A model generated the notes under the pieces. The model searched no databases, was not told the origin of the DNA, and worked only from the letters and a program-made list of their open reading frames with translations. A program made the position numbers and the translations under genes. From assembly GCA_021234155.1 (NCBI GenBank), contig JAJEKV010000013.1, positions 9,001,193 to 9,065,192 of the forward strand: a stretch of 64,000 nucleotides of DNA, written 5' to 3'. Shown piece by piece: positions 20,960 through 36,590 of the stretch. The stretch's first letter is position 1; every line of letters starts with the position of its first letter. This stretch comes from Isoetes taiwanensis. Lineage: Eukaryota > Streptophyta > Lycopodiopsida > Isoetales > Isoetaceae.

Positions 20960-21936
20960 TGCATACTAGCAAATGTATGTGCGCCGGTGAAACATCATCA
21001 GCATACATAAGTTGCCTAATGATATAGTGTGCCAAATGTGGACCTCCGCGCCATGATTTTTTTCAGCCATTCTTCCAATTGATCAATGTACAAGCCAAAA
21101 GTGTAGGAGATAAAGGGCAACCCTGTCCGAACTCCAATATTGCTAGTGATTTGAGTACGATCTTTGAAATTTAGCAAAACCCTTTCATAGAGCCAATAAA
21201 CGCATTTTGAAGATCTTGTGGAACCCCAAGTGCACAAGAAGCTTTTTGCCAAAGAAGCTTCAGCGTGTCTTGTATCAAAAGCGTAAGTAAAATCTACAAA
21301 GCATATATAGAGGTCTTGTTTCAAACTTCGACTATGTTCAATAAGCATGCGCAATGTGAAAATATGGTCTATTGTAGAATGGCATGGACGAAAGCACACT
21401 TTGCCCTACAAAGACGCATACACCAGTATGTTACGCCCCATGATGTCAACTGCTTCTCGGTAAAAGGCGGCTAAGAGCTTTGAAAATATGGAACTTACCA
21501 TGATCATCGCGATAATTAGAAGGGTCATGCTTATCACACCTTTGTAAATTGGTACGACCTTACTGACAGCCCAAGTTTCTGGCAAGCCTTCTTGCAAAGC
21601 TTGATTTAAAAGAGTAGTGATGATTGGAAGCAATAGCGGACCCCCCCATTTAAGCAATTCTGCTTGCAAACCTTGAAGATCAGGAGACTTGCCATTAGAT
21701 AGATGCCGCAATCCTTCTTTGACTTCCTCCTCTGTGAATTGAAGAATATCACCTACCAAAGGAGGCACAGAATTAAGGACCCCAGGATGATCATATAAGT
21801 GGACCAATCGCTCATCCCATTGCTGCATAGAAATATGTCCAAGGGTAGGAGGTGGTCGATATAATATTTTGCGCCAGAAGGTCCGAGGTTCACGTAGCAG
21901 TAATTCAAACATTTGCTTCGGTGCTTTCGGCAACAA
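20960..21936 (-). pseudogene. LINE copy 2, reverse transcriptase
   Basis: LRHLSNGKSPDLQGLQAELL and WAVSKVVPIYKG lie in 21,936-21,406. HSTIDHIFTLRML, ICFVDFTYAFD (motif A) and GLYIDQLEEWL lie in 21,399-21,016. MYADDV (motif C) is near 20,995. Motif B is altered (GVRTGLPFISYTFG instead of GVKQGCPLSPTLFG), so it is dead. Confidence 0.8.
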
Positions 21937-23140
21937 AGCGTGCCTTCTTGCGTTTCAAAACAGACTTATAATTATGAATGGCATTATGTCGCGTATCTGG
22001 CTCAACTATCATTCGCAATTGTTTTTTAAGCTGCTTGCAGTCTTCATCAAACCAGGCATTTCTAGGAAAGGATTTCCTACCAGCATGAGCAACACCAGAA
22101 GTGCGTGTACCAAAGCAAGAGACAGCAGAAGTAAGCAAAGTATCAGCAAATGCTGCATTACGCTCTTGAAGAGTTGGGTAATCCAAAATACCGCAAGCCG
22201 CCAGAGCTAATGTCCGCTCATATTCAAAAGATCTAGAATAAGTCAAGCGAATCTCGAGGGGCGAGAAGCCCCGATAGCAATGGGTTGAAGAGGTGGAAGC
22301 TGCCACTTTAATGACAAATAAAGTGGATAGTGATCAGATTTTATCTCCTCATCTCTATGCCTTGTGCCAATTCGAAAATCTGAAATGAGATCCAAGGCTT
22401 GCACTTGGGAAATGACATAATCAACAACACTAGTACCACCACCCTGCCTATCCTGTCTGCATGTAATACCTTTAGAGTGTGGCCATTGCTCTAAGCCATT
22501 ACAAAGTACCATCTCAAAGACTTCACACAACTGGATGAGCTCCCTTCCAAATGTTGAGACGGGTTTATTAGCATCAGGCGATGAACGTGGAAAGACTGTA
22601 TCATTAGCAGACATCCATAAAGGGTCACGAACATCCTCAAGTATGAGTTGAGCAGCTTGCATTTCAGCAGTGCGAGCATTGAAATCACCAAGAAGAATAA
22701 CATGCCCCAACTGTTTGAATTGAGCAATGTCATCATAAAGATCACCATAAGGATCACTGCGAGCGACATCATATTCATCATAAAAAGGTGATGATGTAGG
22801 TGGGAAGTAACAGGCAGCAACAAAAATGGTACTACTATTGTGGCAATGAAGTTTGATCCACATGTAGCGATTATATCTATCAGCTTTATGAAGCGTGATA
22901 TATGGAGCAAGGGCATCCTTGAAATAGCAAGCAACTCCACCGCAACCTCGTTGCCCATGACATTCATTAAATAATGAAAAGAATTGATAGCCCTCAGAAA
23001 AATGAGGTAGCCGTTTGGTTTGAATGCTCCCACGTTTCCATGAGCGTAATGATATCCATATCTTTTGCAATGGGATTCAAGCCATCACCTTTACGCCCGA
23101 GGAAAACCTCGACAATTCGGGACACCAACCGAAGGCACAT
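21905..23140 (-). pseudogene. LINE copy 2, AP-like endonuclease and linker
   Basis: Order on the - strand: CRGFPRAKGDGLNPIAKD, IITLMETWEH (catalytic Glu), CGGVACYFKDALAPYITLH, WIKLHCHNSSTIFVAACYFPP, VILLGDFNAR (Asp/Asn pair), SVVDYVISQVQALD and KSDHYPLYLSLKW (Ser-Asp-His). All signature residues of an exonuclease-endonuclease-phosphatase fold are readable across two frames. The linker (22,306-21,905) continues with NAWFDEDCKQLKKQLR. Confidence 0.8.
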
Positions 23141-23387
23141 TTCCTAGGAAGGTACATTTGAGGTATGATCGGTCTGGCCGAGGAGGCTGGAGCAATAGAG
23201 GCGGCAAAATGCAGCAGCCGATAGCAGCAACATCGCCGGCGGCCGGCCAAAGATCAAAGGGTACCATTAGCAACATCATGAGAGGAATGGCCTTGAGCAG
23301 AAGAAGATGTGGTGGGTGCAGAAGATGGAACAACACGAGGCGCATTTGCAAAGATTGGTATGTGCATGGGAAATGGGAGAATGGACT

Positions 23388-24361
23388 TTAACACCAGCAG
23401 TATGAGTGGCCCGAGCATGATGAAAGACGTCGGCAAAGGTTGCATGTGATGGTGTAAAAATCGTAGTTTTCCGCGAATCGGTCTTTTACCACCATTCTTT
23501 TGAATGTCATGGACCTTTTGCAAATTCTCGGCCCGGCTAATAGCTGTTGGGACTTAGTAAGATCAAAATCCGGATAGAGAGATGTCCCTTTCAATTGCTT
23601 GGCCTGCTTGAGGATATCCATTTTAGTACTCAAATTTTGCCTTTGTAAATTTCACTATCTTGTGGTGGTGGGGATGCAATGCTCCAACCCTATGTGCAAA
23701 GCCGGTGACAACAACCGGTGTTGTGAAGTCCAATTTAGCTAACACCAAAGTCTCCAGTACCTTTTGTTGCAAGTCCTCCGATGCTTCTTACGGCATGCCA
23801 CGAATTACCGATTACAATCGGCGGTTGTGCCTATCAATGTATTCTCTCGCCTAAAGCGGATATAGATGCATGTAGATGCAAAACCCGTTACATGAGAGTT
23901 TTGAAATTGGGGGAGGATGAACTAGGCATGGATCTCACATTAGGATCATGATGTTTGTGAAGAAGAAGTTGGAGGTGCCTTAGTTGCATGAGAATAGGAA
24001 CGTTCCAAGGCAACAACTTCGACTAGATGTGTCCTTAGCAAGCTCGGTCCTTGGCGAGTCATGCTTTCTTCCAATGCTCGCATCGCGAGTATTACAACTC
24101 GTAGACACCTCGAGACATGGCGGAGTAAATCTTGTCTTTGCTTGCCAATATCAACCATTAGATGCTCCACGCCATATGACAAGCGGCAAACTCCAACTTT
24201 GCGCCCTCAATTGCTTCCCAAAGCTTTGCATGTTCAAAGATGAATTTTGCCGATGGCGTTGCAAGGTCATTACGACACTTTGCCAATTCAGATTTCAATG
24301 CACATTGAAATTGTGTCATCTCTTGTTGCCGCATGTGCAAAGTAGGCCGTAAGAATGTCAA
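23388..24361 (-). pseudogene. LINE copy 2, ORF1 remnants
   Basis: 24,361-24,158 encodes a helical segment (HMRQQEMTQFQCALKSELAK) suited to a coiled coil. 23,633-23,388 encodes MDILKQAKQLKGTSLYPDFD followed by LTKSQQL, which aligns with ILRKRTALKGHNVWINEDLTKEQL of copy 5 ORF1 (C-terminal domain). Frameshifts separate the two. Confidence 0.65.
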
Positions 24362-24486
24362 GCTTGTTCTCTAGATCTTTTGAAGCAAATTGACATAGAG
24401 AGGAAGACGTCTTTGACGAGGGACCTTGGAGAAATCATCCGGGGTCAATGCCTCGATGGTCCGCTCCCTTTCATCATCTCGAGTTG

Positions 24487-24694
24487 AACCTCCAACGCAT
24501 GTTGGAGGTGTGGCTGAAAATATGCACTTCCAACACACGTCGCAGATGCAATCTGCTCCCCATTAGCATCAGCACCATGTGGTGAATCTCCAACGCGTGT
24601 TGGAGGTTTGTTTGGGCCAGTTACCGCCAACACCATAACGGATGTAATCGCTCTCCATCATCATGTGTTGAACCTCCAACGCATGTTGGAGGTT
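24487..24694. repeat. Three copies of a 20-bp palindrome (CCTCCAACGCATGTTGGAGG)
   Basis: At about 24,489, 24,587 (CTCCAACGCGTGTTGGAG) and 24,672. Each is an almost perfect inverted repeat about 85-100 bp from the next, within the 5' half of LINE copy 2. Confidence 0.85.
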
Positions 24695-25215
24695 CGTCAC
24701 AGGCCATTTGCTCCATCAACACCGTGGGAATTTATGCGATGGACAACGCTTATCCCGTTGAGAGTAAAGATGCAATGCCCTATTTAATGTTTGCCGCTTT
24801 AAGATGAGCATCTTTATTGAGAGATCGAGTCACATCACCTTTGTAACCAAGTATCTTTGTTCGTGGATCCGAGAGACTTCAAGGGGTGACGAAAGCGTGC
24901 CCTGGCAATTTGGCTGATCAAAGGGATTAATACCCACCATAGAAAAGTCCCCTAGCTGCTGCAGAGGAATTGAAGGAGCCATTACTTCGAGGAGGGGCGA
25001 AATGGGCTGATCTATAATAAAAAGCAGTCCCGAAATCAAAAAGTCCAAAAAGCTGAAACGTATAAGGATGCAAATGGTCCGAATCATATGTCGTTGGAAA
25101 GATCCAGGCATAAGCTTTCCAACGAGCCCGAAATCACCTGATTCTGATGTCTCTAGCTCAAGTTATGAGCTCGAGAAGTTTTGCCGTCGGGCACCAAAAA
25201 GGCCAGGCGCCAAAA

Positions 25216-29060
<3,845 letters not shown>

Positions 29061-29589
29061 CCATGGTACTGTCAATCCATTTTGGGTTACGCTTTAGTTG
29101 GTTAAGTGTAATATTCCCGCTAACCCTTTTTGTTTTTAGCTTTAGTTGGTTGAGTTTAATATTCCCACTAACGTATGCTTCTTCTCTTGTAGTCATCGCA
29201 CAGACTTCGATTTCTCGGGCCTCATCTCGTCTACTTATGTTGTTATCCTCTCATCATAGATAGCTTTAACTGGGCTCCTCTTGCCCACATATCTTTTTTT
29301 ATCCTCTCGTATTTGAACAAGTTTCTTATATTCTATTATCTGCATGCTCATTTACGGATATTGATTTGACAATTATTATCTATGTCTCTCTTGCTTCTCT
29401 ACTGTTGATCCTCTATTTGATACCCTATGTCTCAACCCATTAAATTAATGCATCCATTTCGTTCTTCTGGATTTCTTGTGGTCTTTTTATATTTCAAACA
29501 TATCTTTATTTTTCTATAGCTTGTGGGTTTGTATCTTCAACCTCACCAATCCAAGACATTTGGGGTTTGCAAATATTTATTTTCAACTC
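29061..29589. other. Repeat-family sequence without gene
   Basis: Low-GC sequence following the D flank. Two copies of GCTTTAGTTGGTTNAGTNTAATATTCCC lie at about 29,091 and 29,139. No protein is recognised. Confidence 0.4.
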
Positions 29590-29885
29590 TAGTGGTGCTC
29601 CTTCACTGTTTTTCTACATGTATCTCTGGATGGATGCGCGGGCGGGGCTAGCGCACTTCTCCTCATGTTAGACTTCGAGTTCTATCTTGCACTTGGGATT
29701 TCGATTTGACCTTGATTCACCTTGCTGCCGTCTTCGCTCTCTCCACTCTTCCTTCCACACAACTGTCCTGGCCATAGCCATCTCCACTCTTTTGTCAACC
29801 TGGCCCACTTTGATCATTTTCAGGCTCATCTATCGCGACATCACGGCTTCCTCTTCTCGGGTTTTCCTCCAACAACCATCCACAC
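29590..29885 (+). repeat. U flank, copy 2, without an adjacent CT tract
   Basis: Matches 46,795-47,087 from AGTGGTGCTCCTTCA through GGATTTCGATTTGAC and TTTGTCAACCTGGCCCACTT to CTTCCTCTTCTCGGGTTT. It continues CCAACAACCATCCACACCGA instead of CT repeats, and so may show the state of the locus without a microsatellite. Confidence 0.8.
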
Positions 29886-29889
29886 CGAC

Positions 29890-31255
29890 CTGAATTTTGG
29901 TCCACAAGGGGTTTTTTAGTTGTACGGAAGTGTTGTTTTATGCCAAAAACAACACCAAAATGGCCCCAAAAGTCCACGCGGCCCGCTTATCCGATTTGCA
30001 CAAAGAGACAAGTGGTTTTTGGCAAAAATCCCACGGTGGTCTTTTGGCGTAAAAAACCACGCATAGAAAAAATTGACGTAGTTTTTGTGATTTTTGTCAA
30101 CGGTATTTTTTTTCCTTCTTGACCGTTGTTTTTGGAGTAGCCACGCGTTGTTTGTCTTGTAAATAGCACACATGTAGGTTCGAATATTAGTACACGTGGA
30201 AAACTAAAAAGGACAGCTTGTTTTTCTCTTTCCATTTGTGTGTTTTTTTTTTTTCTATTTGTAGTTTTTAAGTTGACATTGTTTTCCCAAAAAATATACA
30301 TAATTTTCAAGAAATCCACATGTTTTGTATAAAAAACAATTTGTTTTCAAATGTTGTTCTCCTCAATGTGACATGTAGAAAGTAGAAAGTAGACGATCAT
30401 TTTTTAAAATAGTTGTTTTCAAATGTTGTTTTTACGGGAAAAAAAAACCACATGGCCTTTCATTTCTAGCGTTGTTTTTGGATCAAAATTTTAAAACCAC
30501 ATAATTAGAAAAAAAAATTGACATGTAGATAAAAGCAATACTACACGCCAGAAAACAATATTACAAGTAAAACAATGTGTTGTTTACGCCGAGAAACAAT
30601 GTCACAAGTAAAACAATGCATTGTTTTTAATATCTAATAACCAATCAAGCATTGACACGCAGGCACACTCAAATAAAAAATTAATACAAATCACAATTTA
30701 AAGCCAATATAATCATATTTTATTTTTTTCTATGATGAATTTTTTTGGGAATCGAGTATTGTTTTTGACCATTATTTCTAAGTGCTTGATTCCACAAACG
30801 TTTTTATTTTATGCCACATATCTAAGGTTGGAAAATTTTTTATCATAAGTTCTTGTGTTAAGTTCCAATGGTACAAGAGTGGACACTTATAAAACTAAAA
30901 CTATAGTAAACAATCAATTAAAATTACTTTTATATTTACAATACAAGAACTTCATATCTTTAATATTTAACAATTGAAACCGTAGATTACATTCCGTAAT
31001 TCCAAATGATGTTTACATTCCATTTTACACTTCAAGACCACGCATCGCTTCATCGTGTTAAAAGCCAAGTTCAAAGCGATGGCTATCCCGCCTCAAGAAG
31101 AAACCAACATTAAATCAATATCGGACTCTCACCAGAACTCACTAGCACAGAGCCAACAAAAATCATCTTGTAACAAATATTCCGGATCCATTTTATTCAC
31201 ATTATCCAAGCAAAAAGACATGAAACCGTTGAAAGGTTCAAGGTATGATGTACTC
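29890..31255. other. AT-rich sequence, no gene
   Basis: Homopolymer-rich, with many GTTGTTTTT and AAACAATG words and a local duplication (AGTAAAACAATG, about 30,566 and 30,609). No coding frames of note until a weak ORF from 31,055. Confidence 0.5.
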
Positions 31256-31261
31256 TTTTAC

Positions 31262-31345
31262 GCGAGACCGCAAGGGAGATGGGATTTGAACCCAAGGGTC
31301 GAGTGGCAAGCTCCAAGCTCCATTAAGAGGCCTATTGCTTCGTGG
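31262..31345 (-). repeat. tRNA-derived, SINE-like head
   Basis: The - strand reads GGCCTCTTAATGGAGCTTGG, then GCCACTCGACCCTTGGGTTC, then AAATCCCATCTCCC. GGGTTCAAATCCC fits a Pol III box B (tRNA T arm), and TAGGCCTCTTAATGG is a poor box A about 35 bp upstream. No complete tRNA cloverleaf or matching acceptor stem is seen, so a SINE head or tRNA fragment is more likely than a tRNA gene. Confidence 0.4.
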
Positions 31346-31349
31346 ATTT

Positions 31350-32800
31350 TGAGCTTTTACCGTAAATTAAATACAATAATAATTAACCGTGATATAGAAG
31401 ATTCAAAAATCTACCGTCCATCTTCACCCCGCCATAGTTGCCGCTATATTTTTCAACCTCGCCTGCACCTAACCAGCCATAGTTCCTTCAACTCGCTTCA
31501 GACCTAACCAGCCACGAATGCTTTGTGGATCGGCCCGACCGACCTATCATGCAAAAACTTCTTAGATCCGCTCTCTCGGCATAGAAAATAAACGAAAAAA
31601 AGAACCTCTAGATCTTTGTTCTCAAGAAGAAACAAGGCCGGCAAAGATCCGGCGCCCTAGGTGCTTGAAGCCCTAACCGCAAAAGAGTAGCCGGGGATCA
31701 AATTTTCTCCCGATTTCTCAAATGGAGCTCCCCAGGAAGGCCTCCGCTTTGCCCCATCCAGTGCAAGAAAAGCTCGCAGATTTGTCAAGTTTTGAGCATT
31801 CTACACCTCGCTTTAAAGAAAGACAGAGGCAACCGGATTTGAAGAAGTTGTAGAAAAAAATGAAGGCGATGGCGCATGTGAGTCAAGCAGAGCCGCCATG
31901 AAGAAACTTCAAAGGCTTGAGAAGTAAAATGCTTGGGGAAATGCTCGCGTAAATCGCCATAGCCGGAACCATAGCCATCCCGGATCGCCATAGCCGGAAC
32001 CATAGCCATAGCCGGAGAAAGATGCGCCAAAGCTGAGAAAGAAAGCAATGGTCGTGATAAGAATCTTATCCATTAATCTCAGCCCTTTATTTTGTAGCCA
32101 ATAAAATCATAGGGCGAGGATCGCGATCTTCAGCGTCCATCTCTATTGTCAGTAAATCTGAAGCGTTAAAAACAGAGCCAATAAGATGACAGTACCAAGA
32201 TCACCATCTGGGCCGTTTATCTTCATCAAATCTGAACCGTTATTCTCACATTTGATATTTGATGGGGCATTTTTCCACCACACATTTTAATTCTCAATTT
32301 TAGTTTTCAACCTAACTACTTCCATCTACTTCCTGCAATCTTCAACAAGCCATATGGCCATAGCCAATAATATGGCTGGAACATATTGTTCATTCTCAAT
32401 GAGTGTTGGGATTTTGGGGTTGAAATTGAAAATCTCTCGTCAAAAGCCGAGATCAAAGTTAGTGTTTTCCTATGGGTAAGTCAAGACATCAAAATCTTAT
32501 GACAAGTTTTCCCGTGGGTAATATCAATGCATTTTCTTTTAGGTGCCTAGAGTTTGGAAATGCTACATATGCATTTCTAGCATTTTTACTTGGCGCCATA
32601 TATCATAAGGTAAATTTGTGGGCCATGATATGATCAATCCTTGGTCCTTTGTACTTCTAGAATGATTCTTTGATAACCATAGAAACATTCTTTACAAAGT
32701 TAGGTCTACAAATCCATAGGTAATAAATGTTTATAATGGAATCTTGATGTCGTTCCACATGTGACACCAAAGAAGGGCATGGAAAAAATGATGTGGCCCT
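31350..32800. other. No gene recognised; small minisatellite near 31,955-32,025
   Basis: Holds a short array of CGCCATAGCCGGAACCATAG words, related to the one at 3,222-3,345. Two similar segments near 32,085-32,150 and 32,175-32,240 share CCAATAANATNATAG-like and TCTGAANCGTTA words. No coding signal. Confidence 0.4.
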
Positions 32801-32841
32801 CCAGCTTGGTGACATGGCATGCCAAGTAAGCAATGTCAAGT

Positions 32842-33430
32842 TTTGACTAGGCCATTAATGAAAAGATGTACATCTTTGGTTTTTCATGGGGTGACGCTGG
32901 CAAATTTTGGGTGACATGGCATCTAGGTCCAACATGTTTGAGCATAGGTGGCATGTTTGAGCCACCTGGGCATGTTTGAGCCGTAGGTGGCATGTTGGAG
33001 CCTATGTGGCATGTTTGAGCCACCTTGGTATGTTTGAGCCTAGGTGGCATGTTGGAGCCACCTTGGCATGTTGGAGCCACCTTGGCATGTTTGAGCACGC
33101 TGCCTAGGTGGCATGTTTGAGCCACCTTGGCATGTTGGAGCCACCTTGGCATGTTGGAGCCTAGGTGGCATGTTGGAGACCACGTGGCATGTTTGAGCCA
33201 CCTTGGCATGTTAGAGCTTGCATGGCATGCTTGAGCCAAATTGGCATGTTGGAGCCCACGTGGCATGTTTGAGCCACCTTGGCATGTTTGAGCCCCATGG
33301 CATGCTTGAGCCAACTTGGCATGTTGGAGCCCACTTGGCATGTTTGAGCCACCTTGGCAAGTTGGAGCATAGGTGGCATGTTAGAGCCCGCATGGCATGT
33401 TTGAGCATGTTGGAGCCTAGGTAGTAGCCC
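32842..33430 (+). repeat. 19-bp minisatellite array 1 with its flank
   Basis: From about 32,925 the 19-bp unit GGCATGTTGGAGCCACCTT alternates with GGCATGTTTGAGCCTAGGT. The left flank (32,800-32,925) contains GTCAAGTTTTGACTAGGCCA and AAAAGATGTACATCTTTGGT, shared with 35,920-36,015 and (inverted) 41,290-41,400. Confidence 0.9.
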
Positions 33431-33800
33431 ATGCATTGATATAATCGAGGGCCTAGTTTCTACCACCGATGTCATTGCCAACACGAAAACCAACTACCCT
33501 AGATCCATATCTTCCTTATAAGTTTCATCCGGACTCGGCTCTTGCACTAATCTTGATATGGGAAAAAATAAAAATCATCGACAAGGTTAGGGGGTACATG
33601 ATGTATGGTCTACATTTAAGTATGTAGTCATTATTCTCGAAAGTTAAATTTCACTCAGAGATACAACAGCTTCCACTTGCAAGGCTAAATAACAATGATC
33701 AAGACTCGCCTAGCTTTCTATAACTAGAAATTAAAATTCGCCAACATAACTAATCTCAATACCTAAGATTCGCCTACCATTCTAAATTACACCTATGTAA
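33431..33800. other. Spacer between oppositely oriented 19-bp arrays, no gene
   Basis: About 370 bp of ordinary AT-balanced sequence between a forward and an inverted 19-bp array. No family recognised. Confidence 0.5.
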
Positions 33801-33802
33801 CA

Positions 33803-33990
33803 ACATGCCACGAGGGCTCTAATACGCCAACGCGGGCTCCATCATGCCACCTAGGCTCTAACATGCCACCTAGGGTCAAGCATGCCACATCAGCCCAACA
33901 TGCCAAATACGCCCAACATGTCAAGTTCTCTAACATGCCAATGTGGGTCGCATGGCACCTAGGCTCAAGCATGCCATCTAGGCACTCGAA
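33803..33990 (-). repeat. 19-bp minisatellite array 2, inverted
   Basis: AACATGCCACCTAGGCTC-type units, the reverse complement of array 1, about 9 copies with variation. Confidence 0.85.
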
Positions 33991-33994
33991 AGGG

Positions 33995-34100
33995 GATATG
34001 GCACGAAACCCCGCGGCCTTGCTAGGTTATTGTAGGGTTTACGCTATGGAGGTCGGGCTTTGGTCCGCTGCACTTGGGACATGGTCGAAAGCAAATGCCG
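33995..34100 (-). repeat. Inverted partial copy of the unit at 34,610-34,690
   Basis: GCTAGGTTATTGTAGGGTTT, CGCTATGGAGGTCG and CACTTGGGACATGGTCG are the reverse complement of sequence at 34,610-34,682 and 35,405-35,476. Confidence 0.8.
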
Positions 34101-34324
34101 TTGAAAACACGAGGCGAAGAGAAATTGCAAGAATGGCTTATTCTCCTCCTCCTAGTTTTGCAATTAAAAGTGTAGAGCCCTTTATGCAAGAGCAAAATTG
34201 TTTGGGGTCACTTTCGAATTGGCGACTAGATCGAAACTCAAGTATTTCAGCCTCATAGCTCCCCATGCATGTTTAGAAATGGTCCACCTAGTTATCAAAG
34301 AAGTCGCACCACGTGATCAAAGAA

Positions 34325-35610
34325 GTCCATTCCCGAGCCTTTGTACTTTGCCTCAACTTGGGTTTCTACACCCACCGACCGCAGGACACTTTTATGAGGG
34401 ATATGTTCTCCCTGACAGATCTTGAATTTTCTTGAGCCCGCCAAGCAAGTTACTTGAATGGAGAATTCAACTGGCCGGATAGGGAAACCGGTCCCTAAGG
34501 GGAGGCATTGGCATTTGCCCTCCCTAAGAGCACACGGGTAGGAAAGCCCCCTCAGAAATCCAAAACCCCATTTCGACAGCTTATTGCTTCTTGTTTTCAA
34601 TCGCAGCCTTCGACCATGTCTCAAGTGCAACTGAATAAAACTCGACCTCCATAACGTAAACCCTACAATAACCTAGCAACGCATATCGTGGTTTACGCTT
34701 TTGGAGGCCATACCCCATCCGCATTGGACCAGATCTTGCACAATGTCATGAGGTAGTGGGAGGGCATTGACGCCGTAAGATCTGAGCCCTAAAACCTTCC
34801 GTAATAGTTCGTCCCAAAGGTCCTCTCTAGAGGGTCCTGGCCACGACGGCAATTCTCCCACCCCGAACTGCGGATCCGACCGCCAAACGGACTCAAACAT
34901 CGGCATTACCCGAGACCAAGTTTCGCGGGCGTAAGACCACCCCCTCCCCTGTAGCGCCAAAGTAGCTCATGTCCAACACGCTCAGAGTGAATTGGCCTTA
35001 GCGAGGGTGCGCACACGCCATGTAGAGGGTTCGTGTTTCTTTTGCTGCAAAAATGACCGTAACTTGGTCCCTAGGGTAATTTCTGTTTTCTGACGACATG
35101 GCTAAGTCAAATCTCCATTCCGAGCCTTTGTACCGCCTCGAACGACAAAACACTTGGGTTTCTACACCTGGCCGACCGCAGGACACTTTTGCGAGGGATA
35201 TGTTCTCCTATTTATCTTGAATTTTCTTGAGCCCGCCGAAGCAAGTTACTTGAATGGAGAATTCAACTACCGGATAGGGAAACCGGTTCGGGAAGGGAGG
35301 CATTGACATTTGCCCTCCCGGATGAGCACCGGTAGGAAAGCCCTCGGAAATCCAAACCCCATTTCGACAGCTTTCTATTGCTTTGTTTTCAACTGCAGCC
35401 TTCCCACCATGTCTCAAGTGCAACTGAATAAAACTCGACCTCCATAACGTAAACCCTACAATAACCTAGCAACGCACGTGGTTTACGCTCGAGGCCATAC
35501 CCCAGCCGATTGGACCGTGATCTTGCACAATGTCATGAGGTAGTGGGAGGGCATTGATGCCGAAGATGGAGCCCTAAAACCTTCTAGAAGAAGTTCGTCC
35601 CAAAGGTTCC
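34325..35610 (+). repeat. Direct duplication of about 500 bp (34,325-34,825 and 35,115-35,610)
   Basis: Both copies contain CTTGGGTTTCTACACC, GACCGCAGGACACTTTT, CTTGAATGGAGAATTCAACT, GTAAACCCTACAATAACCTA and TTGCACAATGTCATGAGGTA in order, about 790 bp apart. Antisense open frames over both copies (about 70-110 codons) are similar because the DNA is duplicated; they match nothing I know. Confidence 0.85.
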
Positions 35611-36015
35611 AACATGCCACCTAGGTTCCAACATGCCACCTAGGTTCCAACATGCCAAGGTGGCTAGCCCAAACATGGCACGTGGACTCCAACATGCCAA
35701 GGTGGGCTCTAACATGCCACGGGGCTCTAACATGCCAAGGTGGCTCAAACATGCCACCTAAGCTCTAACATGCCACCTAGGCTCAAACATGTCAATGTGG
35801 CTCCATATGCCACGAGGCTCCAACATGCCACCGAGGTTCCAACATGCAAAGGTGGCTCGTGCATGCCACCTAGGCTCAAGCATGCCACCTAGGCACTCCA
35901 AGTGGTGACATGGCATGTCAAAGCAAGGCCAAGTTTTGACTAGGCCAAAAATGAAAAGATGTCCATCTTTGGTCTTTTCATTGGGTGATGTTGGCAAAAT
36001 TTTGGGTGACATGGC
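35590..36015 (-). repeat. 19-bp array 3 (inverted) plus flank: left arm of a large inverted repeat
   Basis: Inverted 19-bp units fill 35,600-35,900. They are followed by GTGGTGACATGGCATGTCAA, AAGTTTTGACTAGGCC and TGAAAAGATGTCCATCTTTG. The reverse complement of this flank plus array is at 41,285-42,965, so the two form arms around the 36.0-41.3 kb core. Confidence 0.85.
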
Positions 36016-36269
36016 TAGATGGTGGTGACGGACTAGGACTTTATGCAAGAAATATGATAACCTTTGAAATTTTTGTAGAGGAATTTGGCAAGGGATAGAA
36101 TAGAAGGATCTTGGAGAACTCACAAGCCCCCTTTCCGCTGAAGGGGAGTCCGGATCAGATGTTGGCGCAGGGGATTCACCCCATCTCCCGCATGGTCCCC
36201 GTGAGCATACACACGAGAGAACTCCATGCAAAGTTTTGGATGTGTGAGTCTCCGCCTTGACGCTGAGAT

Positions 36270-36307
36270 GTAAACCCTAGCAAACCCTAGGGTTTGATAG
36301 GGTTTAC
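36270..36307. repeat. Telobox palindrome 1
   Basis: GTAAACCCTAGCAAACCCTA followed by its reverse complement, with one mismatch. AAACCCTA is the plant telomere-type unit (telobox). The array is two inverted pairs, not a telomere. Confidence 0.85.
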
Positions 36308-36590
36308 ATTCGATGTCTGGTGACCCGTGAGGGCCCGTGATCTCGACGTGGAATACCCGGCATGCCACGTTTGGATTACCCTCATGGCACCGGGAGACAG
36401 AGCCAAATTTCCTGTCAAGCATACCTTTTCGAGACTCCCTTCACAAGCCCCTTTCCAAAGAAGGGAGTTCTGAAAAGCATGTCAGTTGCTTGGGGATTTG
36501 ACCCCATCTCCTGCATGGTCCCCGTGAGCATACACCCAGAACTCCATGCAAAGTTTCTGATGTGTTAGTCTCCGCGCTTGACGCCGAGAT

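Larger units (their letters stand above)
19633..25215 (-). mobile_element. LINE copy 2, near full-length but decayed, nested antisense inside copy 1
   Basis: Read on the - strand in order: ORF1 remnants (about 24,400-23,400), an AP-endonuclease domain (23,140-22,290), linker, RT (21,936-20,960), a C-terminal domain (20,740-19,950), a 3' hairpin (19,669-19,696) and a tail of five TATTC units (19,633-19,657 on +). It splits copy 1 between MPLE (19,632) and GEAL (25,216), whose codons would join directly. Many frameshifts. The tail differs from the CT tail of its relatives and resembles the bases at its insertion site (TTCTAAAGG on the - strand). No clear target duplication is visible beyond two or three A residues. 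Confidence 0.85.

Noticed and set aside
31055..31507. 150-codon ORF on the + strand
   Set aside because: It crosses the antisense tRNA-like segment, has no recognisable domain, and looks compositional.
32925..33430. CRISPR-like regular repeats
   Set aside because: Units are directly adjacent with no unique spacers, in plant DNA.
36270..36307. Interstitial telomere
   Set aside because: Only inverted pairs of AAACCCTA are present, no head-to-tail run of TTTAGGG.
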